Below, piece after piece: positions 60,691 to 64,000 of a DNA stretch of 64,000 nucleotides (its first letter is position 1; each line of letters starts with the position of its first letter). Origin of the DNA: JADLGL01 sp963823045 (GTDB lineage Bacteria; Pseudomonadota; Alphaproteobacteria; Rhizobiales; Kaistiaceae); contig CAWGKA010000009.1 of assembly GCA_963823045.1 (NCBI GenBank), positions 62,001 through 126,000 on the forward strand, written 5' to 3'. The position numbers were made by a program, and so were the translations under genes. The notes beneath the pieces were generated by a model. It saw nothing but the letters and a program-made list of their open reading frames with translations. It was not told the origin of the DNA and did not search any database.

Positions 60691-63600
60691 TCAGGTCGTG
60701 CGGTTCATCAGATCCTGAAGCAGATCCTGATCGATCGCGCCGGTCGGCTGCACGCCGATCGTCTGTTGGAAGGCCCGTATGGCATCGCGCGTCTGCGGGC
60801 CTACGACACCATCGGCGGGTCCTGGATCATAGCCCTGCTGCGTCAAGAGATTCTGGATCGTGCGAACGAGATCCTGCTGATCGAGCGCGGCGCGGTCGTC
60901 GGGCGCGTCCCAGCCGCCGGCCGGTTCCGGCGCGGTATTGGCGGCGGCGGGCGCTCCCTGGATCTGCCAGGCGGAGACCGCTGCGCGCGCGGCCGTCAGT
61001 TGATCCGGTGTCAGCGCAGCGGCGATATCGTCGCGCCGCGCGGCCGCGTCGTTGTCGCCCTGAGCGGCGGCGAGGGCGAACCACTTGTATGATTCGACGA
61101 GATCGGCGGTGACGCCGATGCCACGCGCATAGATGACGCCGAGATTGTACTGGCTGTCGCGGATGCCGTGATTGGCCGCCTCGGTGAACCACTGGATGGC
61201 GTTGGCGAAGTCCGGCGTGCCGTCGATACCCTGGCTCAGCATGACGCCGAGATTGTGCATGGCGAGAACATTGCCCTGCTCGGCGGCGGCCAGATACCAG
61301 TCATAGGCCTTCTGGCGATCCTCGGTGACGCCAAGGCCCGCCTCATACATCGTCGCCAGACGGTGCTGCGCGATGGCAAGGCCGGCACTCGCGGCACGCT
61401 CGAGCCACACCGCAGCTTCGGCCATATCACGGTCGACGCCGCGCCCTTCGGCGTAGCGCGCGCCGACTTCATAGAGCGCCCCGGGGTCGCCGGCCGCTGC
61501 GGCAACGCGAAGGCGGGCCGTGCCGATGGCTTCGTCGGGCATCGGATAGGTGGCGGTCGCGTCGGCCGCGTTGTCGGTGGCCGGCGCCGCTGCGACGGCC
61601 GCCGGAGAGGTCGTGGCCGATGCCGCGGGTGCGGCTGCTGCCGGTGCTGCCGGACTGACAACCGGCGATGTGACACCGGCCGGCGGAATGAAGGCTCCGG
61701 CCGATGCTGATGGCGTCGCCGCCGTAGATGGCGGCGCGGTACTCGTTGTGGCCGGGGCCGAGGGCTCGACGGGCGTGATGGCGGCCGGCGAAGTTGCATC
61801 GGCTGCCGGAGGCATGACCTCGGGAGTGGCCGCGGCGGAAACCGCGGGAGTTTCAGCCGGAGCGGTGTCGCCGCCGCTGAAAGGCTTCAGGATCTGCAGG
61901 ACAGCGATGGCGAGAACGACGGCCGTGGCGGCAAGGAGCAGTGGCCGGCGATGATCGCTGACAAAGCGGCGGAGCCGGCGCTGGCCGGCCTTCGCCTCGC
62001 CGGTGCTCATCCATGCTGTCGGCAGTGACGCGGCGCATGGCGCTGTGCTCTGCGGCGGCCGCCTGGGCGGCACGGCGGGCGGCCGCGATGAAGTCGGCGC
62101 GGCGGTCACGGTCGCTGGGCGGCGAGGTGGTTACGCGGTTGCGGACGCGGCGAGCCAGGCTGCAACGGCCTGTCGGCGTACGGCGCAGGCGCATGACGTT
62201 CCGCATGCGCGCATGCGCCTTCGGCTGGTCGTGCGTCTCACGGCGCCGGCTTGCCGGCGCGGCGACGGGCACCGGTGCCGCGGCCCGAAGGCCGATGGCG
62301 GACTTCGGTTTCGAGGCTGCTCAGGCGCGAAACAACGCGATCAAGCGTTTCGTGGACGGCGTCGAGAGTTTCCGCCGTCTGCCGACCATTGGTGCGCGCC
62401 GCATCCTGCAAGCGAACGCAGATCGGTCTTGAGGCCTTCGATGACGGTCGAGTCCTTCGAGCCGCTGAGCCCGGACAGTTCCTTGACCGCTTCGCGGGCG
62501 GCTTCGCGGATCGAATCGAGCGATTGCGAACTCGGAATTGAAGACCGCGGTCTCCAGGCGGGCGAGATTGTCCTGGATATTGCGCAAGTGTCGTGGTCGC
62601 CGGCGAGCAGGTTGAGCCGCGTCATCAGCGCGTCGACCTGCGATTCAAGCTGCTCCAGGCCCTCGGGTCTGCCGCTGGGCGAATCGAGGTTGATCGATGC
62701 GCGCCGAAAGCAGCGAGATCTGGTCTTCGACCTGGGCCAGTTCGGCTTGCCGCTCGGCCGACGGATCGGCCTCGGCAAGATCTTCGAGGCGCTGCGCCAA
62801 AGTGGCGAAACGCGCCTCGAGATCTGCGACCATGGCACTGCCGCGCTCATGGCCCGCCAGGGTGTCATCCAGGCGTTGCGCCAGCGCCTGGATATGCATG
62901 TCGAGGTTTAGCAGTTCGCTGCGCTCGCGGGCGCGCAGTTCGGCGATTTCGGAGGCAAGCGTCTTCGAGCGCGGCAGGTGCGATTCTCTCCGCGCGCTGC
63001 CATCGTCTCGAGACGCCCGAGAAGATCCGTAACGGTGTCGGCGCGCGGCGCGCTTGGCGACCATCGTCTCGAAGCGCTCCGATACCTGGTTCAGCCGTTC
63101 TTCCAGCCGGACGAGCGCCGGGCTGCTGCCATTGTGCAGCATACGTGAGACGCTTTCGACGGCATCGCGGATGCCGCTGATCTCGGCCTCGAAACGGGCC
63201 GACGGTGGCGGATCGGCGATCGTCTGCAAGCCGCTGCTCAAAGTTCGACAAGCGGTCGTCGATGCGCGCGAGTTCGGGCACGCGGATCGACCGTCGCGAC
63301 GCGCTCGGAGAGGCGATCGATCTCGGCCGAAAGGGCGTCAAAGCGCTCGCCGGACGGGACGCGATGGAGGATTTCCTGCGCGACGGCGTCGAGGCCGGAT
63401 TCGGCCGGTCGGGCGAGCAACTGATCGAGCCGCTCCATGATCGCCTCTTGCGACGATGTCTCGCCCGCCTCGGGCCGCTTCTGCCGCGTCACGGCATCGT
63501 GCGCTTCGGGGCCGCCGCTATCGGCCGCGGGCTCGGCGGCGTGTGTCGGCGCCGCCACTGGTTCGGTCTCGGCGGCAGACGCTTCCTTCGGCTGATCGAC

Positions 63601-64000
63601 TGTGCGGGAGAGTTCCTCGACCTTCTGCCGCAATTCGGCGATGGCGCCGGCGAGCGGACCGTCGTCGGCGGCGCCGCGGTCTCGGCGGCGGGCTCGCGGT
63701 GGCGGGGCTCGCTTCCGCGCGGCGGATTCGTCGATCAGGCGCTGACGTTCGGCGATCTCGGCGATGGCGGCGTTGAAATCGATGGTGCGCCGCTGGCGGG
63801 CCGATGCATCGCTCTCCGGCTTTGGCGCGGGGGGAGCGGCGCCGTTGGCGCCGCGCCTGGGCTTGGGCTCCGCCGCAACGGCCGGCTCCTCGGCGACAGG
63901 TTCGAGCGCGCTTTCAACGGCTGCTTCGCCTGCCTCTTCCGCGGCAGTGCGCGCCTTGAGGGCATCGATGCGCTGGCGGATCGCACGCAGCTTGTCTTCG
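60691..64000 (-). CDS. podJ: PodJ-like polar localization protein, N-terminus outside window, frameshifted
   Basis: The gene enters from the right edge and ends at 60691. From N to C: a long coiled coil (62.3-64 kb; for example EAIMERLDQLLARPAES, FDALSAEIDRLSERVATVD, AEISGIRDAVESVSRML, RQAELAQVEDQISLLSARI), a conserved DFIAAARRAAQAAAAEHS stretch near 62080, one TM helix (PLLLAATAVVLAIAVLQIL), an Ala/Pro/Thr-rich linker, four Sel1/TPR-like repeats (ALYEVGARYAEGRGVDRD, AQHRLATMYEAGLGV, AMHNLGVMLSQG, SQYNLGVIYARGIGV) and a peptidoglycan-binding domain ending QDLMNRTT. This is the PodJ arrangement. The last 440 codons are intact; between about 62,010 and 63,700 there are many indels. Confidence 0.85.

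Overview
The window is high-GC chromosomal DNA from an alphaproteobacterium, most likely of the order Hyphomicrobiales (Rhizobiales). Pointers are GcrA with GANTC sites in its promoter region, a PodJ-like polarity factor, a SAM-II riboswitch in front of metZ, an argD-argF-hslO run, and dnaA, dnaN, recF and gyrB lying together. No insertion sequence, prophage, CRISPR array or rRNA operon was seen; one tRNA (Gly, anticodon TCC) is present.

Layout. 1-8.0 kb: periplasmic PQQ-alcohol-dehydrogenase-associated set (four-cysteine cytochrome c cut by the left edge, pentapeptide-repeat protein, lipoprotein, nuclease-like protein, ABC permease, ABC binding protein, YVTN beta-propeller, cupredoxin-like protein, divergent ABC ATPase). 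8.0-10.0 kb: ExbB/ExbD-like module whose ExbD-like member carries a YfaP/DUF2135-like domain. 10.7-16.3 kb: oligopeptide ABC operon oppABCDF, riddled with single-base indels. 16.3-18.0 kb: sulfite-oxidase-like molybdoenzyme, ferredoxin reductase and DUF6510. 18.3-23.3 kb: imelysin / DUF1111 di-haem / imelysin / DUF1513 iron-type cluster behind a 31-bp palindrome; then PhoX-like phosphatase and an alpha/beta hydrolase. 26.0-29.0 kb: gnd-zwf-pgl (oxidative pentose phosphate pathway). 29.2-36.6 kb: secreted DUF1906 and trypsin-like proteins, small conserved proteins, flavoprotein, CNMP-domain protein, spondin, Rieske and YciI proteins. 36.6-43.5 kb: gyrB, recF, dnaN, dnaA on the minus strand, with a tiny plus-strand gene between dnaN and recF whose ribosome-binding site matches the whole 16S rRNA tail. 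44.6-48.6 kb: Anbu proteasome operon (ATP-grasp, alpha-E, transglutaminase, Anbu). 48.8-50.7 kb: fasciclin protein facing an ECF sigma/anti-sigma pair. 50.8-57.6 kb: tRNA-Gly, DUF1697, dCTP deaminase, SAM-II/metZ, apaG, hslO, argF, argD. 57.9-64 kb: gcrA, DUF3429/TIGR02186/TauE and the C-terminal part of a PodJ-like gene cut by the right edge.

Sequence quality matters. Many genes, including the essential gyrB, carry one-base insertions or deletions with otherwise intact codon sense on both sides. They are dense at about 8.9-12.2 kb and on through 16.2 kb, and again at 62-63.7 kb, and isolated elsewhere. I read them as assembly errors, not gene decay, and give each gene its reconstructed full span.

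The items most worth a second look are the 23-codon gene with the extended Shine-Dalgarno (40.5 kb), the complete SAM-II/antiterminator/terminator switch (52.7 kb), the ExbD-DUF2135 fusion (9 kb), the sigma/anti-sigma/fasciclin module (50 kb) and the palindrome before the imelysin cluster (18.2 kb).
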